64,000 nt of DNA from Dasypus novemcinctus (GCF_030445035.2 NC_080678.1:113748599-113812598); one strand, 5' to 3'; shown: positions 9,988-22,461, counted from the stretch's first letter. Numbers and translations are program-made. Notes: generated from the letters alone by a model not told the origin.

Positions 9988-10850
9988 TGTATTAGAGTTT
10001 TCTAGGGAGACAGAACCAACAGGTAATATGTGTAAATATTAGAGTTTTATATGAATTGTCTCAAGTGACTGTGGGATGCACAATTCTGTAGGGCAGGCTG
10101 GGAACTCTGATGAAAGTTTTTCAATGAATTTCCCAGGCTGGCAGAAATAGAAATGGGAGTTCTCTCTTCTGGCTGCTAAAATCATCACATCTCCTTTTTT
10201 ATATTTATACTTTTTTTTTTTTCTAGCCCCCTCATTGTTTTTGTGCTGGCTCTCTGCTTTCTGTGTGCATTTACTATGTGTTTTTCTGTGTCTGCTTGTT
10301 TTTTCTTTAGGTGGCACTGAGAACCAATTCTGGGACCTTCCGGAGTGGGAAAGAGGTGCTCATTCTCCTATGCCAAATCAGCTCCCGGTCTGCTGCATCT
10401 CTTACTGTCTCTCCTCTGCATCTCTTTTTGTTGCATCATCTTGCTGCGTCAGCACTCCTGCACAGGCCAGCACTCTTGCACAGGCCAGCATGCCATGCAA
10501 GTCAGTTCTCTTCTTGGGCCAGCTTGCCACTCCAGCCGGATCACCTTCACCAGAAGGCACAGGGGATCGAACCCTGCACCTCCTGTATGGTAGACTGGAG
10601 TCCCATCGCCTGAGCCACATCTGCTTCCCATTACCTCTCCTTTTCAGGCCGCTGACTGATTGGCTCAAACTTCTCTCCTCATTGAAAGCTATCTCAGTTG
10701 ATTGTAGATCTAATCAGCCATAGATGCAATCATCTTACTGATTATTTAAGTCCATGAAATATCCTCACAGTAACAAGGCAAGCCAGTGCTTGCCTTGACC
10801 AAACAACGGGACACCATCACCTGACCAAGTTGACACATGAGCTTATCACA
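9988..10850 (-). mobile_element. MLT2-like ERVL solo LTR, split by a SINE
   Basis: The + strand starts tgtattagagtttt and ends with the ccaagttgacacat block near 10827, the inverted layout of MLT2 LTRs (ERVL). Inner landmarks are the gggcaggctgg near 10091, ctgattggctca near 10656 and the 'gttgacacatg' end. A dimeric SINE at 10199-10632 sits in the middle. No clear 5-bp target duplication was found, in keeping with age. Confidence 0.75.
10199..10632 (-). mobile_element. Dimeric DAS-type SINE inside MLT2
   Basis: On the reverse strand there are two tRNA-like heads (near 10615 and 10370) and a tail at 10210-10222. Flanks acatctcctttt and acctctcctttt (10188 and 10633) fit a target duplication. 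It is younger than the LTR. Confidence 0.85.
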
Positions 10851-10854
10851 CACA

Positions 10855-12000
10855 CTCCTGTAGTTTACTTAGTCTGTTTTATGAGAAAATTTTCACACAG
10901 CCTTGTCACTCTTAAAAGGACTGTATACAACCTTTTAGCATTTCACAAAAAACGCGATTTGAAGGGCATAAGTGTTACGTAGCTTGTTTCAGTAAACAAC
11001 TATCTTTTTCTTGGTCAAACAAAACCTGGCATTTTCTTACAAACGTTTCAAATAGAAATGCAATAGAATTCAATGAGCAATAGATGTATTCATACCTTAC
11101 CTAGAGTCACCAGTTGTTAATATTTTGACATATTTTCTTTATTTGTATATACTAATTTTTATTTGTGCTGAGCCATTTGAAAGAAATATTAAAAAAAAAA
11201 AAGCTGTACTGGACTGTGGGAAACAGGCAAGGATGACTTTATTCATAGCTACCAAGGAAGGGGAGAGAGAGTAAACCTCAACTCTATTGATAAAAAGGAC
11301 AGCAAGCTTTTCAAGGGCTGCGTGTGGCTTGGAGGATGGTAGAGGTTTGATCTTTGACATTGGCAGTAGTTTAATGAGAGTGGAGTTAGGAGCACTTGGT
11401 TAGATTGTTTTACTCTGCAGTAATTAGGCCACCTGTCATCTGTAAGAGCTGGGACAGAGGAAGGGAAGAGGGGGAAGGAAGGGCCAAGGTTGATAGCTTG
11501 GAATAGCTAGTATCTGAACTTGTCTTTCCCCTCCTTTTTCCCCTGCAGTCTGAGTTGTTTTTCTCTGCAGTCCTTCAGTTGCCAGATAAATTTCAAAGTA
11601 GTCAGGTTGGAGGAGGGAGACTGTAGGGGCATGCAAGGAGCAAGGCCGGCAGCCTGTTCAAGAGAAAACCAATCTTGGTCAATAAATTGCAGACATGATG
11701 ACACTTCAGCCCTAAATATGTCATCATGAATCTTTTACAATTAAGGACATATTCCTTCATAATCACAATACCATTATCACACCTATAAAATTGAACAGAA
11801 ATAAAAAAAAAAGTCTATCAAGTTCCTGTTCAAATTTCCCCAGTTATCCCAAGAATTTCTATTACAACACTTTTATTAAGATGTTTGAAGTTATTTTAAA
11901 AAACAGGATCAAGTCAAGAATTATACATTAAAAAAAAAGAATTATACATTGTACTTGGTTTACTTATCATTTTACCCTTTTTAAATTCCAAACAGTCCTC
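10855..12000. other. Unannotated, including a possible old LTR at 11190-11710
   Basis: 10855-11190 is AT-rich with no recognised feature. 11190-11710 is of more complex composition, with gactttattcatagc at 11233 and CT-rich blocks near 11520-11560. It could be a - strand retroviral LTR or a retrocopy 3' end, but I could not identify it. The rest is AT-rich. Confidence 0.35.
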
Positions 12001-12009
12001 ACTCTGCTA

Positions 12010-12400
12010 CCACTGCTTTATTTTTTTAATAAAATTTTTATTAGAGAAGTTGTAGGTTTACAGAAAAATCATGGAGAAAATACCAAGTTCCCATATACTT
12101 CCCTCCCATTATTGACATATTGCATTAGTGTGGAAGCTTTGTTATAATTGCTAAAAGAATATTATAATTGTACTATTATCTATAGTCCATAGTTTACATT
12201 AGGGTTCACTGTTGGTGTTGTACAGTCCTATGGTTTTTTTGGGCTATTTTATTTTTATTCTAGTAACTTATATACAACCTAAAATCTCCCCTTTTAACCA
12301 CTTTCAAATATATAATTTAGTGCTGCTAATTATATTCACAGTGTTGTGCTACCATCACCACCCTGCTTTGTCTTTTGTGACATTCCTTTATCTTGTTCAG
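12010..12400 (-). mobile_element. L1 3'UTR fragment
   Basis: A gttgtaggtttacagaaaa block, the 'ccatagtttacattaggg' block and the acagtgttgtgctaccatc block are typical of reversed mammalian L1 3'UTR. It has no coding content. Confidence 0.7.
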
Positions 12401-12503
12401 GAGGACAAAGAAAGTAGAAGGTGTGCCTGAGACATTGTGATTTGACAAAGTACAGGGAAGTGCAAAAAAGAATAACAATGTCACGTCAAAAGGGCATCAG
12501 ACC

Positions 12504-12888
12504 TGGAAGCGGACTTGGCTCAACGGATAGAGCATCTGCCTACCACATGGGAGGTCCACAGTTCAAACCCAGGGCCTCCTCGACCAGTGTGGAGCTGGCC
12601 CACGTGCAGTGCTGATACACACAGGGAGTGCCATGCCACGCAGGGGTGTGCCCCAAGTAGGGGAGCCCCACGTGCAAGGAGTGTGCCCTATAAGGAGAGT
12701 CGCCCAGCGCAAAAGGAAGTTCAGCCTGCCCAGGAATGGCGCCACACACACAGAGAGCTGACACAGCAAGATGATGCAACAAAAAGAGACACAGATTCCC
12801 CATGCCACTGACAAGAATGGAATTGAACACAGAAGATCATGCAGCAAATGGTCACAGGGAGCAGACAATTGGGGGGGGCAAGGGAAGA

Positions 12889-12920
<32 letters not shown>

Positions 12921-12923
12921 GAA
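12504..12923 (+). mobile_element. DAS-type SINE (long form)
   Basis: Full-length copy with cttggctcaacgg head and an (aaat)7-like tail at 12893-12921. The 8-bp target duplication is atcagacc (12496-12503 and 12924-12931). Confidence 0.9.
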
Positions 12924-12931
12924 ATCAGACC

Positions 12932-13790
12932 CAATTTGAAGTGGCTCCCACTGGACAAAATTTGAGCATTAAGTAGAAAGTATAGGAAATTAAGTAGACA
13001 CACTTCTCCTATTCCTCTAACTAAGCTAATAGTCATGGACATTATATACAATAAGACTGAAAGTCAGGGATAAGAAGGCAGATGGCCAGGGACCTGAAAA
13101 CCCCAGGAAATAATATGCATCAATAAAATTGACTTGTTTCAAATAAAAAACAGGAAAAACATAGCAGTGAGTTCCAAGCATTTTCTTTTTGCATCATATA
13201 TCCCAAACTGGGGCCTGGAGAAGCAGGCAATCTGGAAACACTGACAGGTACAGATAAGACCATCCCCAACAAAAGTCATAGTTCTCTAACCAGAGGACAA
13301 GGAAAAGGTCAACATAGTAAGACAGAAAACATTTAGACAATAACTGATATATTCAACTATACACAATAGTAGTAGTAGTAATAATAATAATAAAAGCTGC
13401 AGACCTACCTCCACCCAGTGGGGAGCTTAGCCTTCCATCCTTTTACATAATTATAGCTAGCTCCCTCCTCCAACAGTGTCAAGAAAGGCTGAGTGTAAAG
13501 CTAGGATTTTCATGAGCTTCTAGCAATAAGCCCCACACCTCCTCTAAAATGTCAGTGTAGATGACTTACGGAGGAGCGACTAGGCCCCTCTCCCTCTCCC
13601 ATCCATGTGGTGTCCTCAGGGAAGAGCCTGGACTCACACTCCTGCCCTGTCTGACTGAGGAATATTTATTGCCCTGCTGTCGATGGAGGCTAAGAGGAGA
13701 ACCCCAACTTTCACCCCTACCAGCACCCCTCTCTCTGGCCTGTGCTGCATCAGAGGGGGCTTGTGTAACAAAGATTTAAATAAGAGCCAA
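12932..13790. other. Unannotated with a short microsatellite
   Basis: No gene recognised. A compound (agt)n(aat)n microsatellite lies at 13369-13395. The region 13400-13780 is less AT-rich and has no features I can name. Confidence 0.4.
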
Positions 13791-14700
13791 AGTCTGGTAA
13801 CATAATACCCAGGATACAGTAAAAAATCACCCATCATGCCAAGAATGAGGAAAATCACAACTTGAATGAGAAATGCAATCAAGGCTGACACCAACAGTGG
13901 GATGAACCAGAGGTTGGAATTATCTGACAAGGATTTTAAAGCAACTATCATAAAATGCTTCAATGAATAATTATGAACAATTAAGTCTTGATAAAGAAAG
14001 AGAAGATATAAAGAAGAAACAAATGGTAATTTTAGAACTGAAAAAAATACAAGTGCAATAAAATACTCAGTGGTGGTTTCAACAGTAGAATAGAGAGGAC
14101 AGCTGAAAAAACCAGTGAACTTGAAGACAGAACAGTAGAAATTGCCCAATCTGAAAAGAGAGTAGACTGAAAAAATTACTAGGACAATGTGGAAAAATAA
14201 TAGCATTTACATCATTGGAGTCCCAAAACGAGAAAAAGGTAGAGCTAAAAAATCATTTGGCAAAATAGTGGCTGAAAAATTCTCAAATTTGACAAAAGAC
14301 ATAAGTCTACAGCCTGAACCACAGACAGGAAAAACCTAAAGAAATCCATGCCAACACATATCATAGTGAAGAACACATCACTGAAAATGAAATAAAGAAA
14401 AAAATTATTGAAAGCATCAAGAAAAAAACAATTCATTAAAGAATAAAATAGAGAGAAAAAAAGAATAAATGGAAATTTAATAAATTCTTAGACAAAGGTA
14501 AACCAAGAGAATTTGTCACCAGAAGACCTAACCTAAAAAAATAACTAAAGTAAGTTTTTGAAAGCAAAAGGAAGTGAAAAAAAGAAGGGAAAAAAGGAGT
14601 AAAAATATGATTAAGTACAACAGACTTTCCTTTCAAGTTTTCTAAATTGATTTTGATGGTTGAAGCAATAATTATAATATTGTTCCATGTGTTTCTCAAT
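13791..14700 (+). mobile_element. L1 5' region and ORF1 fragment
   Basis: Blocks such as aaatcacccatcatgccaag, 'gaagatataaagaagaaac' and 'gaaattgcccaatctgaa' match the layout of the region before and in ORF1 of old L1 families. A parallel arrangement is seen at 32390-32880. Multiple stops show it is dead. Confidence 0.65.
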
Positions 14701-15440
14701 TTATGTAGAGATATTTAAGACAATTACATAAAATAACAGACTTTTTAAAAATGAAGACTACATTTGATTGTAACATATTGAATATAAATAAATTTTTTAA
14801 ATCCATAAGTCTATAGTGATACACATGAGAAAGAAAATAAAGAACACCTCTTCTTGAAAGAACACCAGCTAATGCATGCAAAAGGAATGACAAAATGAGA
14901 AAACACCACTTTGCAATCTCCAATGTAATAATTGATTGAGGAAAGTATCATTGATATAAGCGTAAAGTATCAGAGTAAAATTTATTGGAGAATAAGTCAT
15001 TCTCAAAATGTCAAGGATCGCCCCTAATTTCAAAGGGAAACAAAGTATCTTTCTGATGGAAAATATCATAAAACAATTAATCAAACATAGTATTATTGAG
15101 AGATGACCAATATAACATCTATCATTTCTTCTACTTTAAGAAAAGCCAGAATATAAATTCTCATTCACAGTAGCATCAAACATATACATTAGTTAGCATT
15201 AAAATTTTTTTAAACCTCCAAAGAAAATTATAAGCTGGACTGTGCTACATGGGGGGGGGGGGGGAAGTCTTGAATGAATAGAAATACATACCACTTTCCT
15301 AAATGAAAAGACTGTTTTAATCCAATCAAATGTCTTCAGGGTTTTCGGTTTTTGTATATGTTTTTGCACCTTGCTGTTTCATTTTATTTTGTAAAAATGT
15401 TTTTAAATATAATTTATTCCATGGTAAATTTATATCATTA
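14701..15440. other. AT-rich, no gene recognised
   Basis: May include further L1 or other old repeat remnants. The one clear feature is a run of 14 G at 15251-15264. Confidence 0.4.
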
Positions 15441-15745
15441 ACATTTTTAGTATATTTTTTATTTATTTTTAAAAGATACATAGATCACACAAAATGTTAC
15501 CTTGAAAAAATAGAGGAGATTCCCATATGCCCTCATTAACATTTTAATAATGGCTGGTTAGCAACCAACAAAATTCCTGAAATTAATTACAGGAATCAAT
15601 ACAAGCCTGTCAGGACAAGCTAGCTCTAGCAAACACTGTATATGCTCCTCTTTTCCAAATAGTCTAAATGATAGATTTAACTTATTTTTGAAATAATTAT
15701 AGATTCACAGGGAATTACAGAGATTGTAACCAGAGCTCCCTCATA
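15440..15745 (-). mobile_element. L1 3'UTR fragments
   Basis: Two pieces, 15460-15540 (aaaagatacatagatcacac) and 15670-15745 (ataattatagattcacaggg), resemble reversed L1 3'UTR. The first motif recurs at 54230. Confidence 0.5.
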
Positions 15746-16210
15746 CCCTTACCCAGTTGTGTCCTTCACCTCCCTTCACTCTTTAGGTGAGGTATGGCTT
15801 CCTGCCTCAGGTTATAGGGAAGGCAGAATACACGACACCTCCCACTGGACAGACGCCATCAGTGGCAGCTTATTGGGCCATATATACACAGACTGGGCAA
15901 GAGAATATCAGGTTCTACACAGGGCTACCTGGGGGATGCACTAGGGAGCAAAGTGAGCAAGGAGGGGCTGTGGGGGGCAGGCTCTGTTTGGTTCCTGCTG
16001 GATGTGTAATTGTTTTGTTGGGAAAATTCCCTGGACTGGCAGGGGACTGGAGCCCATTACTGGGGGATAAGCAGATGCCGTGACTGGTCTCGTGATAAGG
16101 AGAGTTGCTTGGCTAGGATCTTATCCACAGGAACAGAGTTAGGTTAGGTCTTTCCAGGCCCTCCTGGTTTTACCAGATGTGAAGGCAGCACTTAATATTG
16201 ACTTTTAGAT
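15746..16210. other. Complex unassigned sequence, possibly an LTR
   Basis: Balanced base composition unlike the surrounding L1 DNA, with cttattgggccatatatac at 15868 and a GC-richer middle. It could be an LTR in reverse orientation, but I found no boundaries or target duplication. Confidence 0.3.
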
Positions 16211-16214
16211 GAAC

Positions 16215-16520
16215 TGGAACAAATTATAAGGTGTTAATATAGGGTGGTATACGGAAAAAGATACACCTAATGCAAACTATGGTCTAGAGTTAACAGTGAT
16301 TTTTAATATTCCTCCATCAATTGTAACAAAGGTACCACACCAGTGCTAAGTGTCAATAACAGGAGAGAATCAGGGGTGAGAATTTCTTCTTTTTGGAGCT
16401 ATGACAGTGTTCTAAAATTGATTGTGGTGATGAAAGCACACTGTGATTATACTGAAAGCCATTGATTGTACATTTTGGGTGGATTGTATGGTGTGTGAAT
16501 AAAACTACTTTTAAAAATAT
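16215..16520 (+). mobile_element. L1 3'UTR fragment
   Basis: Contains 'tcaattgtaacaaaggtacc' near 16318, then 'gattgtggtgatgaaagcac' and a final 'ggtggattgtatggtgtgtg', the usual order in old L1 3' ends. Confidence 0.75.
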
Positions 16521-16525
16521 ATACT

Positions 16526-16850
16526 GAGGGGGAGTAGATGTGACTCAAGCAGTTGAGCACCCATCTCCCACATGGGACGTCCCAGGTTTGGTTCCCAGTG
16601 CCTCCTAAGGAAGACAAACAGTGAGCAGACAAGCAGACATTGAGCAAAAACAAGTGGACAATGAGAACAGACAAGGAGAAAAAAAGGACAAAAACAACAA
16701 GCAAGACAATGAGCAAAAACAAACGAGCAGGAGGCAGATGTTCTCAAGCAGTTGTGTACCCACCTCCCAATTGGAGGTCCCAGGTTCAGTTCCCAGTGCC
16801 TCCTAAAGGGGAAAACAAAAAAACAAAAACAGACAACAAGCAAACAGGCA
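16526..16850 (+). mobile_element. Dimeric DAS-type SINE
   Basis: Head one begins near 16530. A second head (gaggcagatgttctcaagcag) begins near 16732. Both have CA-rich modules, and the second lacks most of a tail. Confidence 0.75.
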
Positions 16851-16959
16851 AGGGAGCCATCTCTGGGAGGGATATTGAGTCTCAGTTATTGGTCTTTCAG
16901 GACCCACTTCCCCATAGTTTACAATTTTCCTAACTGGAGTACATTATTGAAACCAGGAA

Positions 16960-18730
16960 ACTGACACTGGTATAAAGTATGAGTGTAGTTCTGTGTCATT
17001 TTACCGCATGTATAGATTTCTGTTAACACTACAATCCAGATCCAGAACTCTTCCATCACCACAAAGATCTCCCTTGGGTCCCCTTTTTGGTCACACCCAC
17101 CCTCCACCCTCCCTAATCCCTGGCATACACTCTTCTGTTCTCCAGCTCTAATTTTGTCATTTTGAGAATGTTATACAAATGGACTCACACATTATGTGAC
17201 TGCTTGAAATTGGCTGTTTTTCACTCAGCATAATGCCCTTGAAATCCTTCCAATTTGTTGCATGTATCAATAGTTCATTTCTTTTTATTGCTGGGTAGGA
17301 TTCCATGGTATGGATATACCAGTTTGTTTAACCTTTCACCTCTTGAATGGATTTTGGTTGTTTCCAGTTTTTAGGTATTACAGTCAAAGCTGCCAGGAAC
17401 AATCAAATACAGGTTTTGGGGAGGACTTGAGTTTTCATTTCTCTGGGGTAAATGCATAGAAGAGCAGTTGTTTGGTCACATGGTAATTTCATGTTTTGTT
17501 GTTTAAGAAACACCAATTTTCCAAAGTGGTTGTACTATTTTACATTCTTACCAGCAACATATGAAATCCAGTTTCTTCACATCCTTCCCAGCATTTCATG
17601 TTGTCACTGTTGTTTTTTTAGCTATGCTAATAGGTATGTAATGATAACTCCTGTGGTCTTATTTGCATTTCTCTAATGGCTAATGATGTTGAACATCTAT
17701 TTACATGCTTATTTGACATCTTTATATCCTCTTTGGTGAAATGTCTCTTTGTGTCTTTTGCACATTTTCTAATTGGATTTTTACTGTTAAGTTTTAAGAA
17801 TGATTAATATATTCTAGATATGAGTCTATTGTCAGATATTTGACATACAACTGTTTTTCCCCATCAGTAGCTTCTCTATTCATCTTCTTAATAGGGTCCT
17901 TCACAGAGCAAAAGTATTTTATTTTGACAAAGTCAAACTTATTTAGTTTTTCTTTTATGAGTTAAGCTTTTGGTGTCATTTCTACAAACTACTCACCAAG
18001 TTCTAGGTTCCAAAGATTTTCTCCTAGATTTTTTCCAAACTTTTCAGTTTTACAGTTTACATTTAAGTCTTTGATCCATTTTGTTATTTCTTGAATAAGG
18101 TATAATAAGGTTTAAGTTGACACTTTGGGGTTGCTGTTCTCGTTTGTTTTGCCTCTGGATAACCAATTGCTTCAGCACCATGATAAAATCCTATCCTTCC
18201 ATGCGTTTGCACTTTTTTTATGGGGCTTCTTTCTGGGTTCTCTATTCTGTCCATTGATCAATATATCTCTCCCTTTGCCAAAATCACAGTTTTTATTATT
18301 ATACTTATGTAATAAGTCTTGAAATTGAGTAAAGTGATTCCTCCTACTTTATTCTTCTTTTTTCAAAATTATTTTAGCTATTCTAATTTCTTTGTGTTTC
18401 ATATAAACTTCAGAATAATCTTGTTGATGGCTACAAAATCTCTTGCCAGACTTATGAGAACAGTATTAAACTGTATATCAGTTTGAGGAAAATTGACATC
18501 TTTACTGTGTTGAGTATTCCAAACCACAAACACAGTATTTAGATCCATTTCTGTAGAATTTCTTTGATATCTTTCAATCACTGTTTTGTAGTTTTCAGCA
18601 TAAAAGTCCTGGGGTATGTTTGTTTTGTTTACACCTAAGGTTTGTTTTGTTTACACCTTAGGTTTATACCTAAGTAGTTCATCTTATTTGAGTGATTATC
18701 AATGTCACTGTATTTTAAATTTCAGTTTCC
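16960..18730 (-). mobile_element. L1 with 3'UTR and ORF2 end
   Basis: About 1.8 kb of L1 in reverse: 3'UTR at the left (16960-17700) and the 3' third of ORF2 to the right, including the reversed equivalent of the 'cttgaaattgagtaaagtga' block near 18318. Numerous stops are present. A 23-bp direct duplication (tttgttttgtttacacct twice, 18618-18660) lies near the right end. Confidence 0.75.
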
Positions 18731-20394
18731 AAATATAATGGCAAAATTTTTAAAAGCAACTTTAGTGAAATTATTAAATAGAACAATTATAATCTTCATC
18801 AGAAGAAAAAAATATAAAATAATGGTGAGATATGAATGATGTATACAATGATATGTAGGTATGTAAATATACTACTGTAAGATTCCAACCTGTTTGGTAG
18901 TGCTTCCATAGAAGAAAAGTACCAGAATGAAGAACACTGGAATTTCTTACTTGATAAAAGTATTTCAAAGCTATGGGGAAAGAATTCAATTAATCTTGTT
19001 AGGACAACAAACCATCTGGAATAAGATTGTACCTGTACCTCATCCATAATAAAAAAGAATTTTATATCAGTTCAGTTTTTGAAGTTTTTAAGTAAATTAT
19101 TGTTCTTAAAGTGAATAATGTAAAATATTAGTATTTAGGTGGAATGTGCCTAATATTCAAGGCAGAAACAATAAAGTTAATGACTGATAAATTTCATTAT
19201 TGAAAACTAAATGCAAATGTAAAAAAGCCACAAAAATACCATTTTGACTTATTAGAAAAGTTTAAAAAGAATAATCATTATCTATGGTTGGTATAGGTTT
19301 GGGCAACTATTCCTGGCCATAACCATCTCCAACTTTGGGAGGCTACTGGGTATCAAAATATAAATGGACTTTTAACCTGCCAAGTCTATTTCTAAGATTA
19401 TATACAAACATAATTGTCCAAAGATCTATAAACATTGTTTCAGTTTATGATTCAGAAAAAAATTTTTAATTAATTTTTAAAAGAGACAGTTTCACTGGAT
19501 CATGTAGAATATTACACATGAATAATTAAGGCATGCTCCCATTCTTGTGAAAATTACATGCATATTCTAAAGTCTAAAACCAAAATGAAAAAAACAACAA
19601 CAAAACCCATGTTACAATACACAGCAGCAAAGTACAGAATGTGTAACTGAAGACATGGCAAGAGTCACTCCCTATGTACTTATTAATTTTCCTATTGGGA
19701 ATAATGTAGAGAGGCTGCACCCTCAAAGAACATAAATCTACAAATGTTGTAAAGAAATTTTGTTTTAATCTGCTTTTTATTTCCCCAGGATTTCCCAGTT
19801 GACTATCATTTTAACAGCACCATACACAAAATCAAATTTTATTAAAAATCAAAATCTATTCCAGAGTTATCAATTTTCACATTTTACAAAATCATCATTA
19901 ACATCACTACTAAATGAATACTTGGGTGAGCTCGGTTTTCAAAAAAAGATTCTGAATTATTTTTTAGTTTTCATAATAAATAAGAATTTTATTAAAGAGA
20001 AATATTTTCTTCCAACAAATCATAATAATGGATACCTTTAAAAGATTCTGAATTATAACAACACTGAGTAGTAAAATAGCAACACAAGTCACCAGATCAG
20101 TCACAGAATTGTCAAAGCCATACAAAACATTTACAGGATACAGGCAAGCAATGAACTGAAGTTTTGAGTGCTAGTTAAAGGGACCAAATATAGTAACAAC
20201 ATAGCCCCCATTTTACTATTCAAGAGTGTTTTGAAATTCTGATTCCTGACAATTTTTAAAAGATTAAGAGAACTACCTACAACTTTCAAACATTTATTCT
20301 TATTATTTTAAATTTGAGTGAATCCTGATTTAAATTCCATAAAATGTGACAGCACTATACTACAGAGGTAATCCTTGCTTTCTCAGGATTTTGG
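18731..20394. other. AT-rich, no gene recognised
   Basis: About 1.66 kb without a recognised repeat. There are short direct echoes of aaagattctgaattat at 19948 and 20041. It may be intronic or decayed repeat. Confidence 0.4.
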
Positions 20395-20395
20395 G

Positions 20396-20837
20396 TTTTT
20401 TTTTCAATATTAGGAGAAGTTTATTGAATAAAAACTTGCTTTCTTTATACAAAAAAATACACAGTCTCAAAGCGCTAAGAAATGTAAATATCCAAGTTAT
20501 AGCTAACAGGTGGCAAGTCAACATCCAGGGTTGACAGAATGCTTGAAGGGGCCTGCTAGAGTGGACTCCCACATCAGAGAAGGCATCAATTAAATATCAG
20601 TCTCCCAACAACACAACTGAAATTTCAGTTATGATAGCATAGTAACTGTGAGTAACTGCATAAAGTACAGACTTCTGTAAAAAATAATATTTTGTGTACT
20701 CTATGTATCTTTAAAAATACACAAATATTTTTTTAAAAAAATAAAAAATAACCACTTACTGTTCCTTGCATAGACAAAAGAAGGGTTTTCCTAGAAAATA
20801 AGCTGTATTAACTTGAACTGTCTTAACTAGTACTAAA
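20396..20837 (-). pseudogene. Retrocopy 3' end with poly(A) signal and A-tail
   Basis: Read on the - strand this interval ends in AATAAA (20425-20420) followed 15 bp later by nine A (20404-20396), the layout of a reverse-transcribed polyadenylated mRNA. It lies directly downstream of the HNRNPF-like coding remnant on the same strand. The simplest reading is one retrocopy that lost most of its coding region. I could not confirm that this 3'UTR belongs to HNRNPF, so it could be a separate retroposed transcript. Confidence 0.45.
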
Positions 20838-21140
20838 TGCAGCACTGTACTTCAGCACCCATTTTGGTTCTGTTTAAGACTTGAATATGTCAGTACATCT
20901 GTGTCCTCTGGTTTCTCTGTCCTTTTTTCAAGGCCACTTGGTATAATCTTCTGATGTGAGTTCAACAAAAGCCTCACCACTCCATCTGCCTTCCCTGGTG
21001 CAGATGAAATGAAAGCCTGACGCTCCATCTTGAATTTAGCAGTTGGAGAGGAAATTCTGCACATCCTCAATAGAGCAAGGCCAGGGCAAGCCACGGAGCT
21101 TGACCACGAATCCTTCGCCTCCCTCGGGACCCAGCATCAT
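20838..21140 (-). pseudogene. HNRNPF: HNRNPF-like processed pseudogene fragment
   Basis: From the ATG at 21140 on the - strand the translation starts [20 protein letters not shown] and continues with SIEDVQNFL, the beginning of hnRNP F and its first RNA-recognition motif. A stop follows about codon 36 (near 21035). Beyond it, in shifted frames, [22 protein letters not shown] and a W-V-L-K stretch continue the same domain to about residue 100, after which similarity stops. There is no intron within this stretch, and no full RRM remains. The source protein binds G-rich RNA in nuclear splicing; this copy cannot. HNRNPH1 is the nearest alternative, but the [13 protein letters not shown] wording favours F. 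Confidence 0.85.
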
Positions 21141-21342
21141 GGAGACTTGACAGGGCAGGTGTCAACCAGCTCAGTGTGCAGGTTCCTGTGGCTGAAAAGA
21201 AAGAGAAAACTACCTTACAAACTTTTCCATTTAATAATGGAAATTTAATAAGAAGAAATAATAAACACTATTTTCCTCATTTACAGGTGGGGAAGGTAAG
21301 TTTGAGTGATATTAAACAAAGGCCTTAAAGAAGACATTTTAG

Positions 21343-21525
21343 GGAAGCAGATGTGGCTCAAGAAGTTGGGCGACCACCAAACACACCAGAGGTCCCGGGT
21401 TCTGTTCCCCATACCTCCTAAGAAGACAAGTACACAGTGAATAGACACAGAGAGCAGACAGCGAGCGCAAACAATGCAATGGAGAGAGAAATAAATAAAT
21501 GAAAATAAATCTTTAAGAAAAAAAA
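21343..21525 (+). mobile_element. DAS-type SINE (190-bp form)
   Basis: Head, CA-rich module and oligo(A) tail. The target duplication aagacattttag flanks it at 21331-21342 and 21526-21537. Confidence 0.9.
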
Positions 21526-21539
21526 AAGACATTTTAGAG

Positions 21540-22140
21540 CTGAGATTTAATTCCAGGTCTCCCTGATTCCAAAGCTTGTACAACCATTCTTACCCCACCC
21601 CCAAGAACTACCTAACACTTCTCATAGATGTGCACAATTAAACAGAATCAAAGTGACTTTCAGAGCACATACTGCAGTCCCCTCTCTGACAAAAATTCAT
21701 AGAAATGACAAAAGATATTTTAAAAATATAAATGGGTATCATAGCTGGAAAATGAGAAAGGTCACCCTCAATGTACATAAAATTTTGAAGAATTCAGATA
21801 GGATGACCATAGGGTTAGACCCATCACCCAGAACGCTGTAGGAGATGACAGTTGAAAAGCTGCGAGAAGCTCCATGGGCAGTCCGAGCCCTGAGGCTCCC
21901 TCCTCCCTGAGCCTGGAGAGGCAGCTGTCTGCTCACTCGCAGGCTGAGGGTGGCCAATGAGGCAGCGGCAGTGGCCCCCTCTCCCCCAGCAGCCAGGCAC
22001 CTTGGGAGTCCCATGCCATTACACTGCCCCCTGGCACCCCACACCCCACTGAATGTCCCATCCTGCTATTCAACAACCCAGGTAATGACTGCAAACTCAT
22101 GGAGTTAATAATTAGAATATAGGTCACCAGAAAAGAGAAT
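21540..22140. other. Unannotated, with a GC-rich patch at 21840-22060
   Basis: AT-rich edges surround about 220 bp of GC-richer DNA. No gene recognised. The - strand open frame here lacks any domain signature. Confidence 0.35.
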
Positions 22141-22461
22141 GAGGTTAGAGAATGAAAGTTGAGGTTTAATCTGCACAGAATTGCTAAAAAGTTTTTGTAA
22201 ATCTTTGGAAATGTGCAGAAATGGTGAAAGCACATCATAGCATTTGTGTAACTAGCGGTGTTAATATGGGTATGATAGTGGTTGAAAGAGAAAGTCTAAG
22301 GTCATATACATTACTAGAAAGAAAGCTAAAAAAAGTAACACAGGACTGTGTTGCGTAGCAAAACCTCATGTGAAATAGGAGTATGGGTTAACATTGCGTA
22401 TATATCACTATTTTTCTTTGAAACAGAACAAATATATATTAATATTACAAGATGTTAATAG

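Noticed and set aside
13634-14206. 190-codon hydrophobic open frame on the - strand
   Set aside because: Antisense to A-rich L1 ORF1-like sequence; poly(A)-rich DNA translates to Phe/Leu-rich frames and mimics membrane proteins.
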